A DNA stretch of 40,260 nucleotides from Chloroflexi bacterium CSP1-4. Lineage in GTDB: Bacteria; Chloroflexota; Limnocylindria; Limnocylindrales; CSP1-4. Both the position numbers and the translations under genes were made by a program. Location of the stretch: NCBI GenBank assembly GCA_001443375.1, contig LDXM01000025.1, forward strand, positions 1-40,260, read 5' to 3'. The first letter of the stretch is position 1; each line of letters starts with the position of its first letter. The notes under the pieces are model-generated. The model did no database searches. It saw only the letters and a program-made list of their open reading frames with translations, and had not been told where the DNA came from. Shown piece after piece: positions 32,791 to 40,260 of the stretch.

Positions 32791-32974
32791 TCCGCATCAA
32801 GTGAACAGAGAGCGCCTTCACGGCCGCTTATCGGGTCCTCAGGCGGCCCGGCCCGGCGGCGGGAAGGCCGGCTCGAGCGTGGGCACCTCGATCTCCGACG
32901 GCAGGGTCGGACCTCGACTCGCCGCGGGGCACCCGAGGACCGGTTCGAGGCCGATCCTGTTCACGTGATGTGAA
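32791..32974. repeat. Palindrome-bounded unit 2
   Basis: A 184-bp non-coding unit. Its left end is TCCGCAT-C-AAGTGAA (32791-32805) followed by CAGAGAGCGCCTTCACGGCC; its right end is GCCGATCCTG then TTCACGT-G-ATGTGAA (32960-32974). Site spacing is 169 bp, against 172 bp in unit 1. It fills the space between the HTH start codon and the deacetylase gene. Confidence 0.65.
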
Positions 32975-33051
32975 GAGCCCGGTTCGGAGAGGCGGCGGGA
33001 GCCGCCCCAGGCGAGCGGGTCCCAGTCTGGGGTCCCCGGCCACGGCCCGGG

Positions 33052-33948
33052 TCAGCCCGCCGGCAGGACGGGTTGCGAGTGCACCACGGGAACGAGGTCC
33101 AGCGTCTCGACCCACGCTGCAACGTCGGCGCAGGTGGCGATCCACAGCCCCTCGATGGCCTTGGCCCGCTCGATGAGCCGCTCCAGGGCCGCCGCGCGCG
33201 AGGCGCGCCCGGAGACGAAGGGATGGTTCGTGAGCATGAAGAGGCCGCCTTCCTCGACGAGGGCCTCGAGCTCCAGGGTCCAGCGTGCGACCACGTCGGC
33301 CGGGCTGGCGATGACCCCCGAGCCGGTGAGTCCCGGCAGGTAGTTGTACGGTTCCCAGTCGTCGAGGCCCCAGTGCGCCGGCAGCTCGACGATCGAGGGC
33401 GCGCCAGGCGCCGGGTCCACCGCCAGCCGATACGGGTGATCCGCGTCCATCAGCCCCGAGTCATAGCGGAAGCCGTGCTTCGCCAGCAGCGCGGGCAGCG
33501 CGTAGGAGAGCTCCCAGTTCGGCGCTCGGTAGCCCACCGGCCGCACGCCCGCGACCGCCTCGAGCGCCTCGAGCCCACGCAGCAGCCGTGCCTCCTCCTC
33601 CGCGACGTCGGCACCACGTGACCCTTCGTGCATGTAGCCGTGATGGGCGATCTCGTGCCCCGCGTCGCGGATGGCGCGCACGGCATCCGGCCAGCGCTCG
33701 GCGGTGTAGCCGGGCACGAAGAAAGTCGCGCGGCTGCCGGCGCGATCCAGGCGGCGCAGCAGGCGGGGCACCCCCGTGCGCGGCCCGTATGCCTGGTGGC
33801 TCATGACGTCGAGGTGCTGTGACGCCTCGGGGTGGTCCCAGAGGATGGGGCTCTCGGCGTCGACGTCGAACGTGAAACAGGCAGCCGCCCGGACCCCGTC
33901 GGGCCAGCGGAAGCCGGGCGGCAGGATCGAGCGCCAGGGTTCGCTCAT
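33052..33948 (-). CDS. Polysaccharide deacetylase (NodB-like) family hydrolase
   Basis: A 298-aa NodB-fold protein without signal peptide. Metal and catalytic motifs: AACFTFDVDAESP (Asp-Asp pair), HEIAHHGYMHEGS (the two His ligands), GYRAPNWELS and the C-terminal MLTNHPFVSG. Cytoplasmic members of this branch, such as PuuE-type allantoinases and imidases, act on small cyclic amides rather than polysaccharides, and the missing signal peptide favours that. Its ATG overlaps the ureohydrolase stop (ATGA), pointing to a shared nitrogen-compound pathway. Confidence 0.85.
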   Translation of the reverse strand: MSEPWRSILPPGFRWPDGVRAAACFTFDVDAESPILWDHPEASQHLDVMSHQAYGPRTGVPRLLRRLDRAGSRATFFVPGYTAERWPDAVRAIRDAGHEIAHHGYMHEGSRGADVAEEEARLLRGLEALEAVAGVRPVGYRAPNWELSYALPALLAKHGFRYDSGLMDADHPYRLAVDPAPGAPSIVELPAHWGLDDWEPYNYLPGLTGSGVIASPADVVARWTLELEALVEEGGLFMLTNHPFVSGRASRAAALERLIERAKAIEGLWIATCADVAAWVETLDLVPVVHSQPVLPAG

Positions 33949-34892
33949 CGGCCCAGTCGCCGCAGCGCGACCAGCGAGAGCATCTCGTAGGCCAGGTTCG
34001 CGGCCAGGAACGAGGTCAGGTCGGATGGGTCGTAGGCGGGGATGACCTCGACCACGTCGAAGCCCACGAAGTCGATGCCCCGCAGCGCCCGCACGATGGC
34101 CAGCGCGTCATGGGCCGAGAGGCCCCCGGGCTCGGGCGTGCCGGTGCCCGGCGCGAAGGCCGGGTCGACCACGTCGATGTCGAAGCTGATGAAGGCCGGC
34201 CGATCGCCCACCCGGGCGCGGATGGCCGTCGCCGTCGCCTCGGGGCCGGCGCGCAGGACCTCCTCGGTGGTCAGGTACTCGAGTCCCAGCTCCGTGCGCA
34301 GGCCCGTCCAGTCCTCGGCGCCGTAGATCGAGCCGCGCAGGCCGACCTCGATCGAGTGGGCCACATCCACGAGGCCCTCCTCAATGGCGCGGCGCATCCA
34401 CGTGCCGTGGTTGTACTTCTCGCCGAAGTAGCTGTCCCAGGCGTCGGTGTGGGAGTCGAAGTCGATCACCGCGACCGGGCCGCGCGAGCGCGTGGCCCGC
34501 AGGTGGGGCAGCGTGCAGGCGTGATCGCCGCCGATCAGCAGCGGGACGACGCCGGCCTCGACGATGGGCGCGACGTCCGCCTCGATGTTGGCGTACGAGC
34601 GCTCGGTGTAGCCAGGTACGATCGAGACGTCGCCGTAGTCCACGCAACTGAGCACCTCGAACGGCGCGACCTCGAGGTTCGTGTTGTAGGGGCGCAGCAT
34701 GACGCTCGCGGCGCGCACGGCGTTGGGCCCGAAGCGCCCGCCGGCGCGGTAGGTGACGCCGGTGTCGAAGGGGACGCCGACGACGGCCAGGTCCACCTCG
34801 GCCAGCGTGCGCACGTGGGGCAGGCGGGCGAACGTGGACGGCCCCGTGAAGCGGGGCGACTTCAGCGAGTCCTCCGGCACGTAGCGCGGCAT
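33945..34892 (-). CDS. Agmatinase/ureohydrolase family protein
   Basis: A 315-aa binuclear-manganese hydrolase of the arginase/agmatinase family, which cleaves guanidino groups to urea. Ligand motifs: LLIGGDHACTL, VIDFDSHTDAWD and ISFDIDVVDPAFAPGTGTPE; YNHGTWMRRAIEEG is the usual substrate loop. The ATG at 34892 has AGGAGGG upstream and is preferred to the in-frame ATG at 34907, which would lie over that site. Minus-strand TACACT (34919-34924) gives a short leader. Agmatine, guanidinobutyrate or related substrates cannot be told apart here. Confidence 0.87.
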   Translation of the reverse strand: MPRYVPEDSLKSPRFTGPSTFARLPHVRTLAEVDLAVVGVPFDTGVTYRAGGRFGPNAVRAASVMLRPYNTNLEVAPFEVLSCVDYGDVSIVPGYTERSYANIEADVAPIVEAGVVPLLIGGDHACTLPHLRATRSRGPVAVIDFDSHTDAWDSYFGEKYNHGTWMRRAIEEGLVDVAHSIEVGLRGSIYGAEDWTGLRTELGLEYLTTEEVLRAGPEATATAIRARVGDRPAFISFDIDVVDPAFAPGTGTPEPGGLSAHDALAIVRALRGIDFVGFDVVEVIPAYDPSDLTSFLAANLAYEMLSLVALRRLGR

Positions 34893-34918
34893 CGAGCCCT
34901 CCTGCAACCGACCGGGCG

Positions 34919-34924
34919 AGTGTA
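34919..34924 (-). promoter_or_regulatory. -10 box (TACACT) for the ureohydrolase/deacetylase operon
   Basis: Minus-strand TACACT lies 26 nt before the ATG at 34892, giving a leader of about 20 nt that contains the AGGAGGG. Confidence 0.4.
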
Positions 34925-34977
34925 GCCGGTGGGGCAGGCACGAGAACGCTCAGGCAGTACTTCCTGGTCTTGTGGCG

Positions 34978-35742
34978 CTACTGCGCGGTCCAGCCTCCGT
35001 CCACCGTGAGCACGCTGCCGGTGACGAGTCCCGCGCTCGGCGAGGCGAGGTAGAGGACGGCGCCGGCCACGTCGGTAGTGGAGCCCACGCGCCCCACGGG
35101 GATGCGCTGCAGCACATCCGCCAGGAACTCGGGCTGGTCGAGCCGCTCGGCGGTGCCGGGGGTGCGGATGAAGGTCGGCGCGACGCAGTTGACGGTCACG
35201 CCGTACGGCCCCCACTCGAGCGCCAGCACCTTCGTCAGGCCGATCACCGCGGCCTTGCTGGAGGTGTACGCGGCGTGGCGCCGGATGCCCACGAGGCCCG
35301 CTTGCGAGCTCATGTTCACGATGCGGCCGTAGCGCTGCCCGACCATCCGCCGCCCCGCCGACTGGCAGGCGAAGAAGAGGCCGCGCACGTTGACCGCGAA
35401 CAGGTCGTCCCACTCCGCCTCCGTGGCATCCAGGGCATCGTGGTTCGTGCCCAGCCCGGCGTTGTTGACGAGCACATCCAGCCGGCCGAAGCGCTCCACC
35501 GTGGCCGCCACGGCCGCCTCGATGGAGCCCCGGTCGCGCAGGTCCATCTCGACCGCCGCCGCCTCACCGCCCTCGGCGGCGATCTCCGCGCAGAGCCGCT
35601 CAAGCAGCCCGACCTGGCGCGCCGCAACGGCAACGCGCGCCCCGGCGTGGGCGAGGGCGAGCGCGAGGTCGTGGCCGATGCCCTGGCTGGCGCCGGTGAC
35701 CAGCGCCACCTGCCCCGAGAGCGAGAAATCCGGATAGTCCAT
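34978..35742 (-). CDS. Short-chain dehydrogenase/reductase
   Basis: A 254-aa classical SDR, NAD(P)-dependent. Motifs: cofactor TGASQGIGHDLALALA, NNAGLGTN, catalytic Ser in VNMSSQAG, and YTSSK with Tyr and Lys; the C-terminus is TGSVLTVDGGW. The ATG at 35742 has GGAGGAGGG upstream; a longer frame has no support. It follows the DAO-type oxidase by 19 bp on the same strand, so both probably serve one substrate. Specificity cannot be inferred. Confidence 0.87.
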   Translation of the reverse strand: MDYPDFSLSGQVALVTGASQGIGHDLALALAHAGARVAVAARQVGLLERLCAEIAAEGGEAAAVEMDLRDRGSIEAAVAATVERFGRLDVLVNNAGLGTNHDALDATEAEWDDLFAVNVRGLFFACQSAGRRMVGQRYGRIVNMSSQAGLVGIRRHAAYTSSKAAVIGLTKVLALEWGPYGVTVNCVAPTFIRTPGTAERLDQPEFLADVLQRIPVGRVGSTTDVAGAVLYLASPSAGLVTGSVLTVDGGWTAQ

Positions 35743-35761
35743 GGTCGCGCCCTCCTCCCGA

Positions 35762-36943
35762 TCAGCGCCAGAGCGACCCGTAGGGGTGTTCGCCCACCAG
35801 CGTCCGCCCCTCGGCGAAGCGGCGGTGCGTGTAGGCAGAGATGTCCACGGTCGTGGCACGACCGTCGAGGATCAGCTCCGCGACGCACGCCCCGACCGCC
35901 GGCGACGTCTTGAACCCGGTGCCCGAGAAGCCGCAGGCGAGGTAGAAGCCATCCGGGCCGGCGGCCTCGATGATCGCCCGCTGGTCGGGCGTGATCCCGT
36001 CCTGACCGCCATGCGCGGTGCGGAAGGTCCCTCCCGCCATCCACGGCACCCTGGCGCAGACCCGCGCCACCATCGCCTCCTGGATCTCCGGCCGGAGCGG
36101 CGCCAGCGGGCGGTCGGGCGAGCCGCCGACCACGTTGCCGGCCTCCAGGCCGACCAGCATCAGCTCCCGTCCCTCCGGGCGGAAATAGGACTGGTTGACG
36201 TCGTCGATGACGATGGGGAAGTCGGTCGTCCGGCCCGCCGGCAGGCCGAAGTAGGCGGTGTCGTGGCGCCAGGCCCGGACCGGGACCTCGAGGCCGACCG
36301 TGGCTGCGAGCTCGGCCGCCCAGGCGCCGGCCACGTCCACGACGATCGGCGCGCCGAAGTGCCCTCGCTCCGTATCCACTCCCGTCACGCGGTCGCCTTC
36401 GACGGTCACCGCGAGGACCCGGCACCCCTGCACCAGGCGAGCGCCAAGTGCCCGAGCCGCGGCGAGGAAACCGGCCGCGGTGCCCGTCGGGTCGGCGTAG
36501 CCCGACTCCGGCTCGTAGGCGGCGGCCACGATGTCGTCCGCGACCATGCCCGGCACGAGGCCGGCCACCTCGTCCGGCCCGACAACCCGGCTGCGGACAC
36601 CGATCCGCTGGTGCATGGCCACGTTCGCCCGCAGGTGGTCGGCCAGCGCCTCCGTGACGAGCATCACGAAACCCGTCCGGACAAAGCCGCAGTCGCCGGC
36701 GCCCACGCGCTCCGCCCAGTCGCGGAAGTACGGGTACGAGGCCCAGGCCAGGCGCGACTCGCTCTCTAGGTCGTAGTGCATGCGGACGAAGCCCGACGAT
36801 CGACCCGTCGCGCCGGCCGCCACCGTCCCGCGCTCGAGGACCAGCACGTTCACCCCCCGCCGCGCGAGGTGGAAGGCGATGCTGGCGCCCTGCACCCCGG
36901 CGCCCACGACGATGACATCTGCCGTTTCGTTCACGGCGTCCAT
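35762..36943 (-). CDS. FAD-dependent amine/amino-acid oxidase (DAO family)
   Basis: A 393-aa flavoprotein of the D-amino-acid/sarcosine/glycine oxidase family. The ADP-binding motif VIVVGAGVQGASIAFHLARR is at the N-terminus; GATGRSSGFVRMHY is the flavin-contact segment, and HGGQDGITPDQRAIIEAAGP with ACGFSGTGFKTSPAVG closes the FAD site. Substrates are typically N-methyl or free amino acids. No clear ribosome binding site precedes the ATG. It sits in a run of minus-strand amine-catabolic genes. Confidence 0.87.
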   Translation of the reverse strand: MDAVNETADVIVVGAGVQGASIAFHLARRGVNVLVLERGTVAAGATGRSSGFVRMHYDLESESRLAWASYPYFRDWAERVGAGDCGFVRTGFVMLVTEALADHLRANVAMHQRIGVRSRVVGPDEVAGLVPGMVADDIVAAAYEPESGYADPTGTAAGFLAAARALGARLVQGCRVLAVTVEGDRVTGVDTERGHFGAPIVVDVAGAWAAELAATVGLEVPVRAWRHDTAYFGLPAGRTTDFPIVIDDVNQSYFRPEGRELMLVGLEAGNVVGGSPDRPLAPLRPEIQEAMVARVCARVPWMAGGTFRTAHGGQDGITPDQRAIIEAAGPDGFYLACGFSGTGFKTSPAVGACVAELILDGRATTVDISAYTHRRFAEGRTLVGEHPYGSLWR

Positions 36944-37042
36944 GATGACCGCTCGACGACCAGCCGCGCAGGCCCGGCCGGGAACGACCGCCGGCGGTAC
37001 GGCGTGTGGATCCTGACGGGGGCAGAGCCGACGTGACCGCGA

Positions 37043-38005
37043 TCAGGCAGGAGCGCGCCACCACGTCGCGGCAACGAGCTCGACCACGAGCGTCTCGGTC
37101 AAGAGCGCGACCATCGGGTCATCGTCGCCGCGATACCGCACGGATAGCGCCGCGCCGGGCACGTCGGCGCCTACCGCGACCACGACTGAGCCACGACTGC
37201 GCAGCCAGCCCATCGCCTGGTCGTCGTACCTTGAGCCGGCGAAGAGCACAGCACGGTAGTCGATGGAACGCGTGAGGTAGACGTCCACGTGCGCCCAGTC
37301 GCCCGTTTCGCACGCGTCGGCGCGACGGCGCGGCCCCTCTCGCAACATCAGCGCCGCCTGCTCGGCGGACGACGATCGCTCGACGGGAGCGATGGTGTAG
37401 ACGCCATCCGGCCCGTCGAGGAGATGGGCGCTGGCCGGAAGCCAGAGGGGCCGGCGATCGAGCAGGTCGGCCGTGGCCGCGGCCACCCGGCGGCACATGC
37501 CGGCGACGTCCGTCGGCCGGCCGGTGAGGCGCGCCTCGAGCGCGAGGAGCAGCAGCCCCGTGTGCTGGAAGGTCCGACAGGCGACGCCGCCGGCCTCCTC
37601 GCCGGCCAGCATGGGGATGACGCTGTCCGCCAGGCCGGCAGCGCGCGAACCCGTCCGATTGGTGATGACCACGATCGGCGATCGGCCCGCGTGGCGCGAC
37701 AGGGCGTCGACGGTCTCGACGCTGTTTCCGCCGGCCGAGATGGCAACGATCAGCGTATCCGGCCCAGCCGGGTGGCCAATCGCCGCGGAGGCGTACTCGG
37801 CCACGGCGTCGATCCCCGCCGAGCGCAAGCGCAGCGCGGCGACCGCGGCTGCATAGCGCGAGCTGCCCATGCCAAGGAAGACGACGCGCCGCACGCTGCG
37901 GGGCAGCGAGGCGAACGGGTTCCCCCTCGACTCGAGCGCCGCCGCGAGGCCGGCCAGGGCCGCCGTCTTGCCCTCGAGGTCGGTCAGGAAGAGCTCGGCG
38001 TTCAC
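37043..38005 (-). CDS. SIS-domain phosphosugar isomerase/deaminase-like protein
   Basis: A 320-aa protein with two SIS domains, like the isomerase half of GlmS and like FrlB/AgaS. Phosphosugar-binding loops are FLGMGSSRYAAAVAAL, AISAGGNSVETVDAL and VITNRTGSRAAG; the second domain includes YTIAPVERSSSAEQAALML. It starts with GTG overlapping the stop of the upstream kinase gene (GTGA), and the longer upstream frame is not SIS-like. With a glucosamine-kinase-like partner the likely job is converting an aminosugar phosphate to fructose 6-phosphate. Confidence 0.82.
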   Translation of the reverse strand: MNAELFLTDLEGKTAALAGLAAALESRGNPFASLPRSVRRVVFLGMGSSRYAAAVAALRLRSAGIDAVAEYASAAIGHPAGPDTLIVAISAGGNSVETVDALSRHAGRSPIVVITNRTGSRAAGLADSVIPMLAGEEAGGVACRTFQHTGLLLLALEARLTGRPTDVAGMCRRVAAATADLLDRRPLWLPASAHLLDGPDGVYTIAPVERSSSAEQAALMLREGPRRRADACETGDWAHVDVYLTRSIDYRAVLFAGSRYDDQAMGWLRSRGSVVVAVGADVPGAALSVRYRGDDDPMVALLTETLVVELVAATWWRAPA

Positions 38006-39324
38006 GGCGGCAACATCGCGCGCAGGGCGGCCATCGGGGCGTAGCGCCAGCGGGGCAGGAAGCGCGCCGCGTAGACGAGCTCCCGACACTCCTGCTCCAG
38101 CTCGAACGCCGGCAGGAGTCGCTCGTCGAGGAGGTCCGTACGCCCCGCATCCGCCAGTCCAGCCCGATAGGCGGACAGGAAGCGATGGCGGCTGCTCGCG
38201 ATCCAGCGCTCCACATCCGCGTGGTGAAGCCGACCCGTCTGTTCGTCCACGATGCGACCCACATGGTCGAGGCTGCAAAGCATGCCCGCCACGTCGCGGG
38301 CGGCGGGCTGCGGCAGTGCCGCCGCGGCAGGGTCCGCGGCCGGATTGCCGTCGAAGTCGATTACCGCGAGACCCTCGCGCCAGCGCAGCACCTGTCCCAC
38401 GTGCAGATCGCCATGGACGCGCTGGACGGGCGTGCCGACCACATCGGAGAGCGCGGCGAGCGCGGCCCCAATCCGCGGCAGCCGTGCCCTCACCTCCTCG
38501 CCGTCGGATCCTCCGGTCAGCGCGGCGGCCTCGCGCATCGTCAGTTCCGCCGCGCTCCGCCAACGGACCACGTCCGATGCGCCAGCTCGCGTGACGGCCA
38601 CGGGAAGCACCGGCGACGGGGTGGCCAGGGCGAGGTGCAGGCTGGCCGTGAGCGCCCCCAGCTCAGCAGCGAGATCGGCGCCACAGCTTCCGGCGCAGCC
38701 ATCTGCGACGTGACCGAGGTGTTCGAGCAGCGCCGCCACGCACCAGTCCCAACCGTCTCGCGCGCCCGGCAGATATCCGTCCACGAGGGCCAGCAGGATC
38801 TCGACGCCGTCGGGGGCCGTCCACGTCAGGCTGCCGAGCGGGCGCGGTACGTTGGGGAAGCCCAATGCGGCGAGATGGGCCAAGATGGCCGGGGCCGGGT
38901 GCACCGCCGGCGACGGTCGTAGGAGCCACTTGACCACGACCGCCTCGCCGACCACGACCGAATCATTCGTCTGGTCAACGCCCATCGCGCGCTCGCCGCG
39001 GGCCTCCGGCGGACGCCCCAGCGGACGCAACCTGAAATCATTCGAAACCGGCTCCATCCGGGCCAGCGCCTCGACGAGCGATTCAGACGCGCCGTCGCCG
39101 ACCCGCGCGAGATGCCATGCCCCACCTGAGCGGACGAGCAGGATCAGGCATAAGCGCTCATCGGGGCCCGAGGCGACGGCGACTGCGTGCCGCTCGATCG
39201 CGGTGGACGGCAGGGCGCACGCGTCGAGCAGCCGGGTACCGGCTGCGGATGGTCGGACGTGGTCGCTCGAGGGGGCCGGGTCGCCGGGCGGCCAGGACGC
39301 ACGCAGCTCGTCGATCAAGGACAC
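38002..39324 (-). CDS. Maltokinase/glucosamine-kinase-like phosphotransferase
   Basis: A 440-aa kinase with an N-terminal cap domain and a two-lobed APH-type fold. The catalytic and metal motifs VQRVHGDLHVGQVLRW and VIDFDGNP match the signature I recall for actinobacterial glucosamine kinases and maltokinases. It starts with GTG behind a G-rich stretch. It is coupled to the SIS gene, and that partner favours glucosamine over maltose as substrate; no GlgE or trehalose synthase gene is near. An upstream leaderless mini-ORF (39315-39383) overlaps its start. Confidence 0.82.
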   Translation of the reverse strand: MSLIDELRASWPPGDPAPSSDHVRPSAAGTRLLDACALPSTAIERHAVAVASGPDERLCLILLVRSGGAWHLARVGDGASESLVEALARMEPVSNDFRLRPLGRPPEARGERAMGVDQTNDSVVVGEAVVVKWLLRPSPAVHPAPAILAHLAALGFPNVPRPLGSLTWTAPDGVEILLALVDGYLPGARDGWDWCVAALLEHLGHVADGCAGSCGADLAAELGALTASLHLALATPSPVLPVAVTRAGASDVVRWRSAAELTMREAAALTGGSDGEEVRARLPRIGAALAALSDVVGTPVQRVHGDLHVGQVLRWREGLAVIDFDGNPAADPAAAALPQPAARDVAGMLCSLDHVGRIVDEQTGRLHHADVERWIASSRHRFLSAYRAGLADAGRTDLLDERLLPAFELEQECRELVYAARFLPRWRYAPMAALRAMLPP

Positions 39325-39516
39325 GCGCGTGATCCCCCCGGGGCGGGGCGGCTCCAGCAGGAGGAACGGTCAGATGACTCCACTCAGGCGAGTCTACGTT
39401 CGACGACGCGGCGTGGGGACGACGGCTGCGCGGGCATCACCGCCCGAAGGCATGACCCGGGCGGTCGGTGTCGGAAGTTCGGTCGATGGTCGAGGCGCGA
39501 GTCCGGTCCGCATGCG
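39325..39516. other. Intergenic region with the kinase promoter and a candidate leader ORF
   Basis: Minus-strand TAGACT at 39391-39396 is a good -10. A GTG at 39383, 7 nt after it, opens 22 codons (to 39315) that overlap the kinase GTG in another frame. The rest up to the oxidase stop at 39517 shows nothing. Confidence 0.35.
39391..39396 (-). promoter_or_regulatory. -10 box (TAGACT) of the kinase/SIS operon
   Basis: Minus-strand TAGACT implies initiation near 39385 and a leader of about 60 nt before the kinase GTG at 39324. Confidence 0.4.
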
Positions 39517-40260
39517 TCAGGCGAGATCGAACCGTTCGATCGCCCGCTCGGCGATCTCCCGACCGATCGCGAGCGAGGCCGTCGCGGCCGGCGACGGCGC
39601 GTTCCGGACGTGGAGAACGTGGCCCGAACCGCCAAGCCGGAAATCGTCCACGAGCCTCCCGTCACGGTCCAGCGCCTGGGCTCGGACGCCGGACGGCCCG
39701 AAGGTGATCTGCTCAGCACCGAGCTCTGGCACGTATCGCCGGAGCGCCCGCAGGAACGCCTTCTTCGACCAGTCCCGCCAGAACTCGGCGGCGCCGGTCC
39801 GCCAGTATCGGGCGGCCAGGCGGAGGAAGCCACGGCTCCCCAGCACTGCAGCGAGGTCGCGCAGGTCGATGTCTCGGCGGCGGTAGCCTGCCCGTGCGAA
39901 GGCGAGGACGGCGTTCGGGCCGGCCCACACCTCGCCGTCGATCCGCCGCGTGAAGTGGACGCCGAGAAACGGGAAGCGCGGGTCGGGGACTGGGTAGATG
40001 AGTCCGCGCACCAGATGCCGGGCATCCGGGGTCAAGCGGTAGTAATCGCCCCGGAATGGGACGATCGTCTCCGTGCCCCGGTCCCCCGACATCGCCGCAA
40101 CCCGGTCGGCCCACAGGCCGGCGCAAGCGACGGCGTCCCGGACGACCAGGTCTCCGCGGGTCGTGGCGAGGACCTGCTCACGGCCGCGCTCGGCGATCCC
40201 GGTCACGGCTCGCGACGTCTCGATGGTCCCGCCGGCAGATCGGATCTCGGCGGCGATCGC
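39517..40260 (-). CDS. lhgO: L-2-hydroxyglutarate oxidase-like FAD enzyme (partial, 5' end beyond window)
   Basis: The C-terminal 247 residues of an LhgO-type FAD oxidoreductase, which oxidises L-2-hydroxyglutarate to 2-oxoglutarate. The frame stays open to the window edge, so the N-terminal FAD-binding part is missing. Family landmarks: VACAGLWADRVAAMSG, the segment FRGDYYRLTP, IYPVPDPRFPFLGVHFT, GEVWAGPNAVLAFARAGY and the final HVRNAPSPAATASLAIG. Relatives with other 2-hydroxy acids exist, so the exact substrate is likely but not certain. Confidence 0.83.
   Translation of the reverse strand, partial: AIAAEIRSAGGTIETSRAVTGIAERGREQVLATTRGDLVVRDAVACAGLWADRVAAMSGDRGTETIVPFRGDYYRLTPDARHLVRGLIYPVPDPRFPFLGVHFTRRIDGEVWAGPNAVLAFARAGYRRRDIDLRDLAAVLGSRGFLRLAARYWRTGAAEFWRDWSKKAFLRALRRYVPELGAEQITFGPSGVRAQALDRDGRLVDDFRLGGSGHVLHVRNAPSPAATASLAIGREIAERAIERFDLA

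Noticed and set aside
1-40260. tRNA, rRNA, CRISPR arrays, insertion sequences, riboswitches
   Set aside because: I looked for conserved tRNA arms, array-like repeats, transposase motifs and known riboswitch cores on both strands and found none that I could support by eye.

Overview
This is a high-GC (about 70%) bacterial chromosome segment with dense genes on both strands. It has no rRNA, tRNA, CRISPR array, transposase or integrase that I can see. The gene complement, Thr/Pro-rich lipoprotein linkers and many SD-less starts sitting 6 nt after a TANNNT box suggest a Chloroflexota lineage of the soil or freshwater Limnocylindria/Ellin6529 kind. That assignment is inference; an actinobacterium-like relative is not excluded.

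Layout. 1-4.2 kb: an MgtC-type membrane protein (cut by the window edge), a DinB-fold protein, exonuclease III, a lipoprotein, and a DsbA/VKOR disulfide-forming pair. 4.2-6.6 kb: a cupredoxin lipoprotein divergent from a polytopic NnrS/heme-copper-like membrane protein and a three-cysteine Rrf2 (NsrR-like) regulator. 6.7-12.3 kb: an amidohydrolase, an FMN hydroxyacid oxidase coupled to a PLP decarboxylase, an aquaporin and an AlkA-type glycosylase.

12.5-21.2 kb is the centrepiece: seven overlapping genes encoding a Tat-exported type II DMSO-reductase-family molybdoenzyme. The alpha and beta subunits look like the periplasmic nitrite oxidoreductase (NxrAB) of Nitrospira and anammox bacteria. 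They are joined by a TorD chaperone, a heme-b gamma subunit with one membrane anchor, and three proteins of unknown function: a 114-aa protein between alpha and beta, a zinc-ribbon protein, and a membrane protein with no His or Cys. It could run as a nitrite oxidase or a nitrate reductase.

21.2-22.9 kb: homocysteine methyltransferase and msrA. 22.9-26.45 kb is a scarred accessory islet. A 23-nt stretch of the msrA 3' coding end recurs identically three times, each copy with a different stop-terminated tail. Between the copies lie gene remnants (C5 methylase, glyoxalase-like, DUF1801, possibly LLM oxidoreductase) and small intact genes (dienelactone-hydrolase-like, orphan PIN, GYD). This is what repeated insertion at an msrA-tail attachment site would leave.

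26.5-40.3 kb is almost all on the minus strand: DoxX, a fused kinase/aminotransferase, an ABC exporter pair, an HTH protein with a nuclease-like C-terminus bracketed by two 185-bp units with palindromic ends, a ureohydrolase/deacetylase pair, an SDR and a DAO-type oxidase, a glucosamine-kinase-like/SIS pair, and a partial L-2-hydroxyglutarate oxidase. Much of this looks like amine and amino-sugar catabolism.
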